A stretch of DNA of 64,000 bases from Paenibacillus xylaniclasticus (GCF_004001065.1 NZ_BIML01000011.1:1-64000); one strand, 5' to 3'. Shown: positions 24,674-33,668, numbered from the stretch's first letter. Program-made: numbers and translations. Notes: a model not told the origin generated them from the letters alone.

Positions 24674-26218
24674 TTAGTCTTTCTCTTTCTCTTTGCCTCT
24701 GTTGTGCTCTTTGCTGTCGACGGTATTGCCTTCCTTCCGCTTATTGTCGAGATCATCGTCCTTTGCACCCGGTCTGTCATTTCCTTTAACGTTATCGCGG
24801 TCGCCGCTCTTGCTGCTGTTAGAATTGCCATGCTTACCATCGCTCGATTGGGCAGGACCGGATTTGCTTGGGCCAGGACCGGATTTGCCAGGACCAGATT
24901 TACTGCTATTAGCTCTATCGTTATCGTTGTTATTGCCAGTGCTGCTGTCTTTCGTATTGCTATCGTTTGGTTTACCGCTGTTGTCGTTCATCCGGCTGCC
25001 TGCGCTGTCTCCATGTCTTTGATTGCCTATGCTTCCGTCCCGGCCGTTCCCATTCGTGCCGTTACGGTCTATTTCGCTGCGACCAGATAGAACAGGCTGT
25101 GCGTTGTCGTCCTTACGCTCATCGCGAGCCTTATTGCTCAAGCTGTCCTTCAAACGGTCTTGCTTCTTCGGATTCTGTGGAGCCATATTAGTAGAACTGC
25201 CGTCATTGTTCGGCTTCTGCACTTTAGCCGCACCGCTCGGCTTTTTGCCGTCTTTTTGATTATTGTTCGCTGCTTTGCCATTCTTCTCAAGCTCGAGCAG
25301 CTTCTTCAGATGCTCCTTCACCTGCTTATTCCGCTTATCTGCATTTTTCTTATTGTTGTTATCGTCTGCTTGGGCATTAATATTCGGCACATCTGCCTTC
25401 GGCTTAACCGGGTCGACAGGTGCAGCAGCTTCCCCGCTCTTCTCAGACTTAGACGACTTCGCGGGCACTACCGATTTCAAACCGCCGACGGGCTCCGTCC
25501 ATTCATGGATCGTCTGGGTCTTCAGCGTGTCCAGCTGCACCTCAGGATTTTTACTCTTCGCGAGCAAATAAACCGCCATCTTCCCTGTCGACACGCCTTG
25601 CCGCGCAGCCTCTTCCCGCACCTCCTGCGGCGCAGACAGCATCGTCACATGCTCTTCATCCGCCACCTGCTTCGTGACAGCTCCGCGAATGTCTTCTTCT
25701 AGCTCTGCTTCGAATTGATCCGGGTCCTTCGTCCCGCCCTCTAGGACGACGCTCGCAATAAGAATGTCTTGCTCCTCCCCGGAAGAATACGCCGTAATCG
25801 CAGACGCTCTGGCAACGATCTCGACCGCTACATCCGCTGCCTTCTCTCCTTTATAATCAAGCCCGCTTACAATCTGCTCGCCTTCGGCGTTCAACCCGCG
25901 CAGCTCCTTCACTTGCTCCTTGGCACCGATCCCCATCTCCACGCTAGGATTCACGTCCAACGTAACATAGGCAACAATCGGGTCTGCTTTCGTATTCGGC
26001 ACAAGCACGAGAGGGAAAATAATCAGCATCACAAGTGCGGCTGACACTATCGTCCAAGCTGTACGCCGACTTGCACGCCGTCTCGGCAATAATGGAATCT
26101 CGTCGCCGATATCAGCATTAGGCTGACCTGTGCGCGGCACTTTACGGAATTCTCCGCTAGGTGTAAGCACGATATAATGCCTTGCATTAACCTCCATCAC
26201 AATTCCTTTGCCGCTCAC
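24674..26218 (-). CDS. rsgI: Anti-sigma-I factor RsgI-like protein
   Basis: About 514 aa. The cytoplasmic N-terminal RsgI anti-sigma domain (residues 1-50; GIVMEVNARHYIVLTPSGEF) is followed by a single membrane helix at about 53-75. An extracytoplasmic domain then starts with VAYVTLDVNPSVEMGIG. From about residue 260 to the end it is low-complexity, rich in Lys, Asn, Asp, Ser and Gly, with repeated SKSGPG-type motifs. No carbohydrate-binding or protease domain was recognised. The ATG overlaps the sigI stop by 4 bp, the usual sigI-rsgI arrangement. RsgI normally holds SigI at the membrane. Here sigI carries an in-frame TAG, so the anti-sigma may have lost its intact target. Confidence 0.88.
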   Translation of the reverse strand: MSGKGIVMEVNARHYIVLTPSGEFRKVPRTGQPNADIGDEIPLLPRRRASRRTAWTIVSAALVMLIIFPLVLVPNTKADPIVAYVTLDVNPSVEMGIGAKEQVKELRGLNAEGEQIVSGLDYKGEKAADVAVEIVARASAITAYSSGEEQDILIASVVLEGGTKDPDQFEAELEEDIRGAVTKQVADEEHVTMLSAPQEVREEAARQGVSTGKMAVYLLAKSKNPEVQLDTLKTQTIHEWTEPVGGLKSVVPAKSSKSEKSGEAAAPVDPVKPKADVPNINAQADDNNNKKNADKRNKQVKEHLKKLLELEKNGKAANNNQKDGKKPSGAAKVQKPNNDGSSTNMAPQNPKKQDRLKDSLSNKARDERKDDNAQPVLSGRSEIDRNGTNGNGRDGSIGNQRHGDSAGSRMNDNSGKPNDSNTKDSSTGNNNDNDRANSSKSGPGKSGPGPSKSGPAQSSDGKHGNSNSSKSGDRDNVKGNDRPGAKDDDLDNKRKEGNTVDSKEHNRGKEKEKD

Positions 26219-27027
26219 AGTTTCACCTCCCTCGCTGCATTCGAATAATAAGCCTTATCCGGCGACTGCGATATGTATGCTAGTATGTATGGATAATCGC
26301 CTCTATACAATAATGCAAGTGCAATAATATACTTGCGATTTCGTTCGATCGTCTTGCGCGATACACCCGCCTCTTCCGCTAATTCCGTAACGGGCAGCCT
26401 CCCTTTGTCGACAATTGAATCATAGAATCTTGCCTGCTCTGCAGCTATTCGTCCGATCTGAAACAGCATCCGGCGCGTATCCGAATGCTTAGGCGCTTGA
26501 TCTGCCAAATCCGAGAATGAGATGCCAAGCTCCCTTAATCTTGCCGAGAACTCCATAATTTCATGCTTTCGGTCTTCCTTCTCCCGTTCGCGTTCATGCT
26601 GTTTCAGCGCTTGACTCGTCTCGATCGGGTTCGTAATCGTCTCATCCTCTTCCTCCCGATCGAACGAGCTGTACGGAACGGACTGGCTGTGCCGCTGCTC
26701 CTACCGGACATAATCAATGAGCCGTCGGCGAATGACCGTTTCGGCAAAGCCGAGAAACGATCTCCCAGCATCTGACGAGAAGCTGTCGATCGCCTCATTA
26801 AAAGCAAGCAGAGCAATACTGTATTCGTCATCCTGCTCCGGATTAATATATCTTTTGCAAAAACCGCTTGTCACTTTGAGGAGATACGGCTCATAACGGG
26901 CAATGAACTCGCTCCTTGCTTGCTCGTCACCTGCTCTGATCCGTAATACGGTCTGCTCCGGCGTATGATTCGGATGACTCGTGCTGCTAAACTTGCTTAA
27001 GAATCGTTTAAATAGTACGAGAAGCAA
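26215..27027 (-). pseudogene. sigI: Sigma-I factor gene interrupted by an in-frame TAG
   Basis: Two in-frame segments together make a normal-length SigI of about 270 codons. The first covers region 2 (AGDEQARSEFIARYEPYLLK, DDEYSIALLAFNEAIDSF, RRLIDYVR) and ends at TAG (26701-26703). The same frame continues EQRHSQSVPYSSFDREEEDE and on to the C-terminal HTH (LPVTELAEEAGVSRKTIERN). Homologues usually have Lys where the TAG stands, so one AAG-to-TAG change would explain it. An internal ATG (26556) could start the C-terminal part alone. The start is probably TTG (27027) with GAGGTG upstream. It could be a true pseudogene, a suppressed amber, or a sequence error. Confidence 0.85.
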
Positions 27028-27102
27028 CCGTGTCACCTCATTTATATCATTCGTTCCCACATACTCAATTAAGGGGGCTTCTAGCCCTCCTGCAATAAAA
27101 AA

Positions 27103-27120
27103 GCCTCCGCTATCGGAGGC
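27103..27120 (-). terminator. Strong terminator after the zinc-ribbon-like gene
   Basis: GCCTCCG and CGGAGGC form a 7-bp stem with a 4-nt loop, followed on the minus strand by TTTTTTATTG. It sits 20 bp past the stop of the 27141-27554 gene and just upstream of sigI. Confidence 0.85.
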
Positions 27121-27140
27121 TCACTCATCAGCATTCATCC

Positions 27141-27554
27141 CTAAGACGTCAGCCGTTGACGCAGCTTCGTGCGCCTCGTGCTTAACACGCTTAGCCTTTT
27201 CTTTAAGTCTTGCTCCCACTCCGTGTCGCCGAGCTGCTTCGCTAGAACGAGTAAATCAAGCGCCATATCGATTTGACTTACGACGATCTCCAGCGGGTCC
27301 TCGTTCTCATGATTCACGCAGTTCTCGAACAACACTTTCGGGTCCTTCTCCACGTAATCTTGAAAATCGATTTCGGTCGCACCGTCGCCATACGCGAATT
27401 CAGCCAAAATATCGTATTCGTTCTCAATAAGATGATGAACCTCGATCTTCTGGCATACCGGACAGAATAAGATGGGGACATTATGAATGTGCGTTCGAAA
27501 ATGCTTAAGCGTCCCTTTCGCGCCGATCATGCTTGCTCCACAGCAGAAACTCAT
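27141..27554 (-). CDS. Zinc-ribbon-like protein of unknown function
   Basis: About 137 aa. The N-terminal part has a CC pair (MSFCCGASM) and a CPVC knuckle (VPILFCPVCQKIEVHH), suggesting a metal-binding ribbon similar to YgiT-type domains. The rest is acidic and helical (ENEYDILAEFAYGDGATE, MALDLLVLAKQLGD) with a basic C terminus. No toxin partner of the MqsR type is adjacent, so an antitoxin role is not supported. GAGG lies 9 nt before the second in-frame ATG (27554), which I take as the start. Single gene with its own terminator. Confidence 0.6.
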   Translation of the reverse strand: MSFCCGASMIGAKGTLKHFRTHIHNVPILFCPVCQKIEVHHLIENEYDILAEFAYGDGATEIDFQDYVEKDPKVLFENCVNHENEDPLEIVVSQIDMALDLLVLAKQLGDTEWEQDLKKRLSVLSTRRTKLRQRLTS

Positions 27555-27710
27555 CGACATACACCTCTTTACCTGAATAGCGGCTTGTAAACCGCTTACC
27601 CGATATGCACAGATTTTAAATCTCTTTAAATAAAGTATTCGCTGCCACTATGCGAAATTCCTGCCAATCGCCTACATCCAATTTTAAGCAGTCTTGACAC
27701 AACAAAAAAA

Positions 27711-27737
27711 CAGCACCGTCCCATCGGAACGATGCTG
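27711..27737 (-). terminator. Terminator after the peroxiredoxin gene
   Basis: CAGCACCGTCC and the facing GGAACGATGCTG form an imperfect stem. On the minus strand seven T follow. It is 13 bp past the peroxiredoxin stop codon. Confidence 0.8.
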
Positions 27738-27749
27738 CTTATTGGTTCG

Positions 27750-28298
27750 TTAATTTGCTTTGAGCGTTTGCTCGCCCGGCTTCCAGTTAATCGGGCATAG
27801 TCCGCCAGATTGAAGAGCTTGCAGCACGCGGAGCGTCTCTTCAACGCTGCGTCCTACGTTGTTATGATTAACAACCTGGTACACGATCTCACTGTCCGGA
27901 TTGATGATGAACAGGCCTCGCAGAGCGACGCCCTCTTCTTCAATCAGTACACCATAATCGCGCGCAACGCTCTTCGTAATGTCCGAAGCGAGCGGGAAGT
28001 TCAGCTTGCCCACACCGTTATCGTTCTTGTCAGTACGAATCCATGCCCGATGGCTGTGGATGCTGTCCGTGCTGACGCCGAGCACTTCCGTGTTCAGCTC
28101 TTTGAACTTGGCATATACTTCGCTAAGCGCCGTAATTTCCGTCGGGCATACGATCGTGAAATCAAGCGGATAGAAAAAGAATACGAGCCATTTGCCTTTA
28201 TAGTCGGACAAGGACACTTTACCGAAATGTTCTCCGTCGCCGGATACCATCTCCATCATAAAGTTCGGAGCGGGGCGTCCTACCAAACGTTCGGCCAT
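27750..28298 (-). CDS. Peroxiredoxin (AhpC/Prx1-type)
   Basis: About 182 aa, a normal size for typical 2-Cys peroxiredoxins. The peroxidatic Cys lies in PLDFTIVCPTEI and the resolving Cys in GGLCPINWKPG near the C terminus. It should reduce peroxides in the cytoplasm with electrons from thioredoxin or AhpF. The start at 28298 follows GGGAGGGAGG; an in-frame start 8 codons earlier is less likely. It follows leuB after about 28 bp on the same strand, so it could be co-transcribed with it, but it has its own strong ribosome site and terminator. Confidence 0.9.
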   Translation of the reverse strand: MAERLVGRPAPNFMMEMVSGDGEHFGKVSLSDYKGKWLVFFFYPLDFTIVCPTEITALSEVYAKFKELNTEVLGVSTDSIHSHRAWIRTDKNDNGVGKLNFPLASDITKSVARDYGVLIEEEGVALRGLFIINPDSEIVYQVVNHNNVGRSVEETLRVLQALQSGGLCPINWKPGEQTLKAN

Positions 28299-28326
28299 CG
28301 GTGTGAACCTCCCTCCCAGCACTCGA

Positions 28327-29406
28327 TTACTTGCTCATTGCAGCGACGATCAGATCGCCCATCGCCGTCGTACCGATTGCTTTGCTCTTATCGACTGCGA
28401 TATCGCCCGTACGATGACCTGCGTCAAGCACCCATTTGACCGCATTTTCGATGACTTGAGCCGCTTCATGGTAGCCAAACGTTAGACGGAACATGAGCGC
28501 TACCGACAGGATCGTCGCGATTGGGTTAGAGATGCCTTGACCTGCGATGTCAGGTGCCGAGCCGTGTACCGGCTCGTATAGACCGAAGCTGCCTTCGCCA
28601 AGCGATGCGGACGACAGCATGCCGATCGAGCCCGTCAGCATTGCCGCTTCGTCGCTCAGAATATCGCCGAACATGTTCTCTGTTACGATAACGTCGAAGC
28701 TTGCCGGACGGCGAAGCAACTGCATCGCGCAGTTGTCGACGAGCACGTGCTCCAGCTCAACGTCTGGATATTCAGGAGCAATGCGGTTTACAACCTCACG
28801 CCACAGGCGCGACGTCTCAAGAACGTTCGCTTTATCGACCGAAGCGAGCTTCTTACGGCGCGTTTGTGCAATTTCGAATGCTTGGCGCACGATGCGCTCA
28901 ACCTCTTGTACATTATATACGCAAGTATCGACCGCTTCTTGACCATTAGCACCGTCGCGGCGGAATTTCTCGCCGAAGTAGATGCCGCCCGTCAGCTCAC
29001 GAACGACGATCAGGTCAGTGCCCTCAAGCACTTCAGGCTTCAGCGTCGAAGCGTCCATCAAGCATTCGAACACGTTAGCCGGACGAATGTTCGAGAACAG
29101 GCCGAGCGCTTTGCGAATGCCGAGCAGACCCGTCTCTGGACGAAGCTCCTTCGGATTGTTATCCCATTTCGGTCCGCCTACTGCGCCGAGCAGTACAGCG
29201 TCCGCCTTTTGGCAAATTTCAAGCGTTTCCTGCGGAAGCGGCGTACCTTTCTCATCGATTGCAATACCGCCGAACAGGCCATGCTCGAATTCGAATTGAT
29301 AGCCGAACAGCTCTTCTGTTTTCTTAAGCACTTTAATCGCTTCGCCGACAACCTCTGGACCGATGCCATCGCCGGCGAGTACCGCAATTTTCTTCACGTC
29401 TGCCAT
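28327..29406 (-). CDS. leuB: 3-isopropylmalate dehydrogenase
   Basis: About 359 aa, full length. The N-terminal [13 protein letters not shown], substrate-binding residues in [14 protein letters not shown], catalytic Tyr in [14 protein letters not shown], metal-site Asp residues in [14 protein letters not shown] and [15 protein letters not shown] are all present. It oxidises and decarboxylates 3-isopropylmalate in leucine biosynthesis. Unlike the B. subtilis ilv-leu operon, leuB here is about 5 kb from ilvBHC, with leuA and leuCD not in the window. No T-box was seen upstream; a TATAGT box lies about 50-55 bp upstream without a good -35 element. Confidence 0.93.
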   Translation of the reverse strand: MADVKKIAVLAGDGIGPEVVGEAIKVLKKTEELFGYQFEFEHGLFGGIAIDEKGTPLPQETLEICQKADAVLLGAVGGPKWDNNPKELRPETGLLGIRKALGLFSNIRPANVFECLMDASTLKPEVLEGTDLIVVRELTGGIYFGEKFRRDGANGQEAVDTCVYNVQEVERIVRQAFEIAQTRRKKLASVDKANVLETSRLWREVVNRIAPEYPDVELEHVLVDNCAMQLLRRPASFDVIVTENMFGDILSDEAAMLTGSIGMLSSASLGEGSFGLYEPVHGSAPDIAGQGISNPIATILSVALMFRLTFGYHEAAQVIENAVKWVLDAGHRTGDIAVDKSKAIGTTAMGDLIVAAMSK

Positions 29407-29536
29407 AATAATAATTGCACTCCTCTTCTCTTACGCAGTAGATTCTTAAACTATATCAGTTGTACCATAAATACGGACTCTCCGCAAAGATATAAAAGCT
29501 ATCGAGTTTATAGTTTAAGCCTATTGGAGTGCTATC

Positions 29537-29567
29537 CACCCTCCCAACCCCTCCCTGCCAGGGAGGG
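29537..29567. repeat. Dispersed GC-rich palindromic repeat, copy A
   Basis: The 31-bp element CACCCTCCCAACCCCTCCCT GCC AGGGAGGG matches the element at 39130-39160 with two substitutions and forms a stem (CCCTCCCT with AGGGAGGG). It lies upstream of leuB. It looks like a REP- or MITE-like intergenic repeat. Confidence 0.6.
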
Positions 29568-29820
29568 CCCCAAAGGGCTCCCGCCCTCTGGACTCCCCAA
29601 TCGCTCCTTAGTTCCTTTCAACCGCCCCACCGCTTTCCGTCCCTTCCGGGACCCGCTCTACATTATTCCGTCCCTTTCTACGCCTTACCATCTCCCCTCT
29701 ATTCCCCCCCTCCCATCATCTCTGCTTCACCACCGCTTGCCGTCCCTACCGGGACCCGCTCCCCTTCTAACGCTCCCCACCCTGCTGCTCCGCCCCGAGT
29801 CCCCCGGGCTCCGCATAAAA
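29568..29820. other. C/T-rich tract with an internal direct repeat, no gene seen
   Basis: About 250 bp in which the plus strand is strongly pyrimidine-biased. It contains an imperfect direct repeat: CACCGCTTTCCGTCCCTTCC plus GGGACCCGCTC near 29628-29658, and CACCGCTTGCCGTCCCTACC plus GGGACCCGCTC near 29731-29761. Each copy contains a small CCGGGACC-type dyad. Open frames here have no ribosome site and read as Pro/Ser- or Gly-rich low complexity, so I treat it as non-coding. It lies between leuB and the terminator of the L,D-transpeptidase gene. Confidence 0.55.
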
Positions 29821-29825
29821 AAAAG

Positions 29826-29851
29826 GCCAGCGAAGATAAGTCTTCACTGGC
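29826..29851 (-). terminator. Strong terminator after the L,D-transpeptidase gene
   Basis: GCCAGCGAAGA pairs with TCTTCACTGGC (one mismatch) around a 4-nt loop. Read on the minus strand it is followed by C and eight T. It lies about 50 bp past the stop codon. Confidence 0.85.
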
Positions 29852-29899
29852 TACTGTCTCCTCTGGCCGTTGCTTGTTCACTGGCTGATGTTTGGAGCG

Positions 29900-30811
29900 T
29901 TATTTCTTATTGTCCGTAATCCGGATTTCTTTCGCTTCGGCGTTCCACGTCACCTTATAGCCGGTAAGCTCGGTTACGTTGCGAAGAGGCAGCATAATCA
30001 TGCTGTCAACTACTCTTGAAGCGGTAATAGCTGTCGCTGTTCCATCCACATGGACGGTGGCCGACGGCGGTTTATGCGTAATCGTTCGGCCGTTAATGAC
30101 GACCGATACGGTTTTCGTCTTGTTGTTCCATTGTATTGTCCCGCCAAGGAGGTCGAATAGTTCACGCATCGGAATATAGACGCGCGAATCGATTATAATC
30201 AGCTTCCGATCGAGCTTAATCGTTTTGCCGTTCAAACGCAATTTTCCTTCGTAATATTTCAGCACCGGGTAACCTTGCTCTTCGGCAATTTCGTCGAACG
30301 ACTGATCCGAAGTTGTAATGACGGCGATCGTTCCGAGCTCGATCTGCGGATACAGCCAGTGAATGTCGTCATTATACATCCGAATGCAGCCGGAGCTGAC
30401 GTACTTCCCGATTGATTTGGAATTATTATTGCCGTGAATCGCATAAGTCGTTCCGTAGGTGCCGTTCACATCAAGTCCTAACCACCGGTCGCCAAGCGGA
30501 TTGCGAGCGTCTCCTCCAGGAATATTCTCTTTGTAGTATGGTCGGTTTTTAATTTTGTTCACAATCGGGAAGCTGCCTTCAGGAGTCAGCTTACTCGTTC
30601 TTCCCGTTGCAACAGAAAAGGTTTTAATCAGTTCACCGTCGACGTAAAATGCTAGTTTGTTCGTTTTCTTATTCACGATAATTAACTGCTGCTGCTCTCC
30701 CGCCGCATTCGCACTATAGCCAACCAACATATTGCACAACAGCACAAGTACTGCTGCAAGGATGCCGAATCTCATCCTGTACCGTCTCAGAACGGACAAC
30801 CTCCCATTCAT
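29900..30811 (-). CDS. Secreted L,D-transpeptidase with copper-amine-oxidase-like domain
   Basis: About 303 aa. A signal peptide (FGILAAVLVLLCNMLVGYSA) is followed by a YkuD domain (LIIVNKKTNKLAFYVDGELI, TPEGSFPI, AIHGNNNSKSIG, catalytic SSGCIRM). A C-terminal copper-amine-oxidase-N-like domain follows (YIPMRELFDLLGGTIQWNNK). YkuD enzymes form 3-3 peptidoglycan crosslinks or attach proteins to peptide stems. The start is uncertain: ATGs at 30811 and 30775 lack good ribosome sites, whereas GGGAGG lies 9 nt before an in-frame CTG at 30790 that would give a clean signal peptide. It lies downstream of comP on the same strand, 150 bp away. Confidence 0.85.
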   Translation of the reverse strand: MNGRLSVLRRYRMRFGILAAVLVLLCNMLVGYSANAAGEQQQLIIVNKKTNKLAFYVDGELIKTFSVATGRTSKLTPEGSFPIVNKIKNRPYYKENIPGGDARNPLGDRWLGLDVNGTYGTTYAIHGNNNSKSIGKYVSSGCIRMYNDDIHWLYPQIELGTIAVITTSDQSFDEIAEEQGYPVLKYYEGKLRLNGKTIKLDRKLIIIDSRVYIPMRELFDLLGGTIQWNNKTKTVSVVINGRTITHKPPSATVHVDGTATAITASRVVDSMIMLPLRNVTELTGYKVTWNAEAKEIRITDNKK

Positions 30812-30964
30812 AGATTGAAATACGTAACAATATATGAAGGAGAAAGTTATTCCATAACAAATAAGGCAGGAAGAATCGTCTTGTTCGAACGAACTTCTTG
30901 CCTTCATGAACGTAATATTATAGACAAAGTTAATCCCATCATGTCTCCGTTACCTTGAAATGAA

Positions 30965-33370
30965 CTATAGGTCAGCGGAATGGGAGATTGCCGCTATCGG
31001 CCTCGTGCGATTATCATTCGTCCTCCTTACCTCGTTAACATTCCGCTCCTCGTCTTCGGTCGGCAGCGGCAGCACAACATCAACCTCCATGCCTTCGCCT
31101 GGTGCCGTACGCAAATCTGTCATCCCTTCTAGTCCAGACACCCTCTCTCGAATACCCGTCAGCCCCATATGGTCAAAAGACGATTGCAGCCGATCCGCTT
31201 CGATTCCGACTCCATTATCTTTGTAGTGGAAACGTAGCTGCTGCTCTTCGTAGTAGAGCTGCAATTGTACATGGGTTGCTTTCGAATGCTTCATCGCATT
31301 GCGCAGCAGCTCTTGTGTAATTCGGTACACCGCGAGCACATATTCATCGTCCAGCTCGACACGGAAATTTTGGTGATTGAACTCAATCGTAAAGTTCGCA
31401 TTCAGCTGGGCATAGTCGCACAGATTGTTAATCGCTTCAATGATCCCCTTCTCCTTCAAGAACGGCGGTCGAAGCTCGTTACAGGTTTCGCGGATTTGGT
31501 GAATAACATCGAGCAGCCCTTCACTGATCTCATGCAATTTTGAACGGATATTCGCTGTCATCTCTGCTTCATCGTTCACGATAGCCTCCAGCTTCCGATA
31601 CCATACCAGCTGATCCTGAAGAGCTGAATCATGCAGATCGTTGGCCAGCTTCCGTCTTTCTTGCTCCGATAACCGGAACAGCAGCCGAAGCACCCACGGC
31701 GGAGCCTCTTCTCGCTTCAAATCAAGATCCTGAACTAGCCCCTCGATGAGCTGAAGGTTCTGGTACACAAATCCAGCATAGGTCATCATGGTGCGCATCC
31801 ACTGCTTCTCATCAAGATTAAACTCCGTATGATTCACCTTGTCGCCAATCCATACCAAATGCTGTATGCCTCTGTCTTGACCGATTTTAAAGCAGATCCC
31901 TTTCGGTAGCTTCAAGCCTTGTCCAACCTTTAACCCAGACCAATCCTGATTCAGATGCGAATACAATTCTTCGATTGGAACATTGCCATGCGTTCGATTC
32001 CATTTGATCGTCTGATCTTGCTTCATTCTATATTCTATAAATCCGACCGCATCAATCGGCAGTAACTGAAGCAGCTCCTTCGATAAGCATTGCTCCAGCT
32101 CGCTAACCTTCATCACTTCGGAAATTTTGTTAGAGAAGGATTCCAAGCTCTGCTCGAATTCATGTGCTCCTTTAATGACCTTGTTCCGGAGCTTGCGATC
32201 TAATCTTTCTCTTAAATATAAGAAAAGTATACTTAAGCCGTAAGTGACAACAAACATTCGACCCCATACTGCAGGACGAATCGATGTATCCATAAAGATT
32301 AGTCCGAATCCACCCATGAATAACAGCGTCGGTAAGAAGGCTACAATCAAATAATACCGGAGTCTACCGATAATAAACTCGATGTCGAACAGTTGATTCG
32401 AGATTATAAGATACAGATACGTCAATGGTAAAAATATAAAAGATACTAAGGCTATACCGCCATCTACAAAATACTTTCCTAATAATAACATCGGCAAAAA
32501 GTTCAAAATGATAATAGGAGAGAATGAAGTGATATTGCCAATCATCATATAGATCATTAAGACCTGTTGGGATGAATTACGGAACTTAATGTACATCCGG
32601 ACTTGAACAAACAACGTGACAAGCGTCCCTGCTATAAATATTATAAGACCCGTAATTTTCAATAAATGTGCGGTTGTATTACCGTTGGCATTAATGAGAA
32701 TAAAGAGTATATAAAAAAAATTCCACGCAGAAACCGTCGCATATCCAATCGTGACAACACGTTTATGAACAGGAGCAATCCCCATTTTATTAAAGTAAGT
32801 CTTTATAAAATGAAGAAATAATAGAGGTGCAAAGGTTAGTGCTATTTGGAGGACTATAGCCGAGAAAATATCACCAACTACATTTCCATACCCCGACAAA
32901 AATCCAACCGCTACTGTCATCAAAAATAATATCAGCAGTGTAGCCGATAGATCCATCGGCTTCTTATAGGCTAAAAACGAAGAAAAGGTTAGCATCACTA
33001 CGAATAAAGCCATTGGGATAATAGATACATTCCACTGAATAGGTCTCTTGGACCTATCTGAAAAATCAATCTCGAGTAGGTTTCCATCTCTCATGATGGT
33101 AATGCTTGTCGCAGTATTAATTCCGTAATGCTTCTCTAACTCCTTACCTTCAACCGGCTCATAATCAACTTGTGTAATTACATCCCCTTGCAACATCCCC
33201 TCCTGTGCGGCCCATGCTTTTTTATCTAACTCAGATACAATCCATTCTCCTTCCGACTCGTCTAAATTAATCCCTATATAGGGTATACTAAAATACAATA
33301 CAGTACACCAACCTGCAATAATAACCGAAATAAATAAAAATATCCAGTTTGAATATTTTATTTTAATCAT
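30965..33370 (-). CDS. comP: ComP-like quorum-sensing histidine kinase
   Basis: About 801 aa, close to B. subtilis ComP (about 770). After helix 1 comes an extracytoplasmic PDZ-like segment (residues 35-105; EGMLQGDVITQVDYEPVEGK). About seven to nine more helices run to about residue 375. A coiled, GAF-like region follows, then HisKA_3 with phosphoacceptor His (LANDLHDSALQDQLVWYRKL) and HATPase_c (ELLRNAMKHSKATHVQL, DNGVGIEADRL, GLTGIRERV). Such kinases sense prenylated ComX and phosphorylate ComA. It lies downstream of a ComX-like gene, separated by a terminator-like hairpin, with AAGGGG ahead of the ATG. The 5' half (about 32200-33370) is visibly AT-richer than the kinase half. No comA follows. 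Confidence 0.88.
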   Translation of the reverse strand: MIKIKYSNWIFLFISVIIAGWCTVLYFSIPYIGINLDESEGEWIVSELDKKAWAAQEGMLQGDVITQVDYEPVEGKELEKHYGINTATSITIMRDGNLLEIDFSDRSKRPIQWNVSIIPMALFVVMLTFSSFLAYKKPMDLSATLLILFLMTVAVGFLSGYGNVVGDIFSAIVLQIALTFAPLLFLHFIKTYFNKMGIAPVHKRVVTIGYATVSAWNFFYILFILINANGNTTAHLLKITGLIIFIAGTLVTLFVQVRMYIKFRNSSQQVLMIYMMIGNITSFSPIIILNFLPMLLLGKYFVDGGIALVSFIFLPLTYLYLIISNQLFDIEFIIGRLRYYLIVAFLPTLLFMGGFGLIFMDTSIRPAVWGRMFVVTYGLSILFLYLRERLDRKLRNKVIKGAHEFEQSLESFSNKISEVMKVSELEQCLSKELLQLLPIDAVGFIEYRMKQDQTIKWNRTHGNVPIEELYSHLNQDWSGLKVGQGLKLPKGICFKIGQDRGIQHLVWIGDKVNHTEFNLDEKQWMRTMMTYAGFVYQNLQLIEGLVQDLDLKREEAPPWVLRLLFRLSEQERRKLANDLHDSALQDQLVWYRKLEAIVNDEAEMTANIRSKLHEISEGLLDVIHQIRETCNELRPPFLKEKGIIEAINNLCDYAQLNANFTIEFNHQNFRVELDDEYVLAVYRITQELLRNAMKHSKATHVQLQLYYEEQQLRFHYKDNGVGIEADRLQSSFDHMGLTGIRERVSGLEGMTDLRTAPGEGMEVDVVLPLPTEDEERNVNEVRRTNDNRTRPIAAISHSADL

Positions 33371-33393
33371 TAGTTAATAATCCCCTTAAAAAA

Positions 33394-33422
33394 AAACCGG
33401 CTCGAGTTATCGTTACCGGTTT
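33394..33422 (-). terminator. Terminator or attenuator between comX and comP
   Basis: AAACCGG (33394-33400) pairs with CCGGTTT (33416-33422) around a 15-nt loop. On the minus strand a run of about nine T follows, then AAGGGG and the comP start. It should lower comP relative to comX transcription. Confidence 0.7.
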
Positions 33423-33437
33423 GCTCTTACATATTAA

Positions 33438-33620
33438 CTACCATCCCCAGAAAGGGTTAAATGCACGAACTTGCTCTTCTGCAGTCACCTTACCTTTAAA
33501 GATGTCCAGTATAGCCTGCTGCTGATTATTATTAACACCTGCTAGAGCCACATTACCTTGTACAAACCGAGTCATTGTTCCGTGGTTTTGCTTCAGTTGT
33601 GCAATTACTTCTCTAAGCAT
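33438..33620 (-). CDS. comX: ComX-like pheromone precursor
   Basis: Sixty aa, close to the B. subtilis precursor length of about 55. The body has the ComX pattern: a helical N terminus (MLREVIAQLKQNHGTMTRFV), then GNVALAGVNNNQQQAILDIF, and a short C-terminal tail ending NPFWGW. In ComX a Trp near the C terminus is prenylated and the tail is released as the pheromone. Here Trp at position -3, followed by Gly, matches the Trp-Gly placement of the B. subtilis 168 peptide. AAAGGTGG lies 8 nt before this ATG; an ATG two codons earlier is possible. It is upstream of comP and has a ComA-box-like promoter. No comQ prenyltransferase gene is adjacent. Confidence 0.82.
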   Translation of the reverse strand: MLREVIAQLKQNHGTMTRFVQGNVALAGVNNNQQQAILDIFKGKVTAEEQVRAFNPFWGW

Positions 33621-33668
33621 TTTCATTACCACCTTTGAAATATAATGTAATTTTAAACTCTTGTCCCC

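Noticed and set aside
26701-26703. Global reassignment of UAG to an amino acid
   Set aside because: Several genes in the window end normally at TAG, and read-through of trmB would cross its terminator. Local suppression or mutation is simpler.
27141-27554. MqsA/YgiT-like antitoxin
   Set aside because: A CPVC knuckle is present, but no HTH domain and no adjacent toxin gene were found.
28747-29919. Open frame of 390 codons opposite leuB extending into the C/T-rich tract
   Set aside because: Antisense to leuB in its first part and low-complexity Pro/Ser in the rest; no ribosome site.
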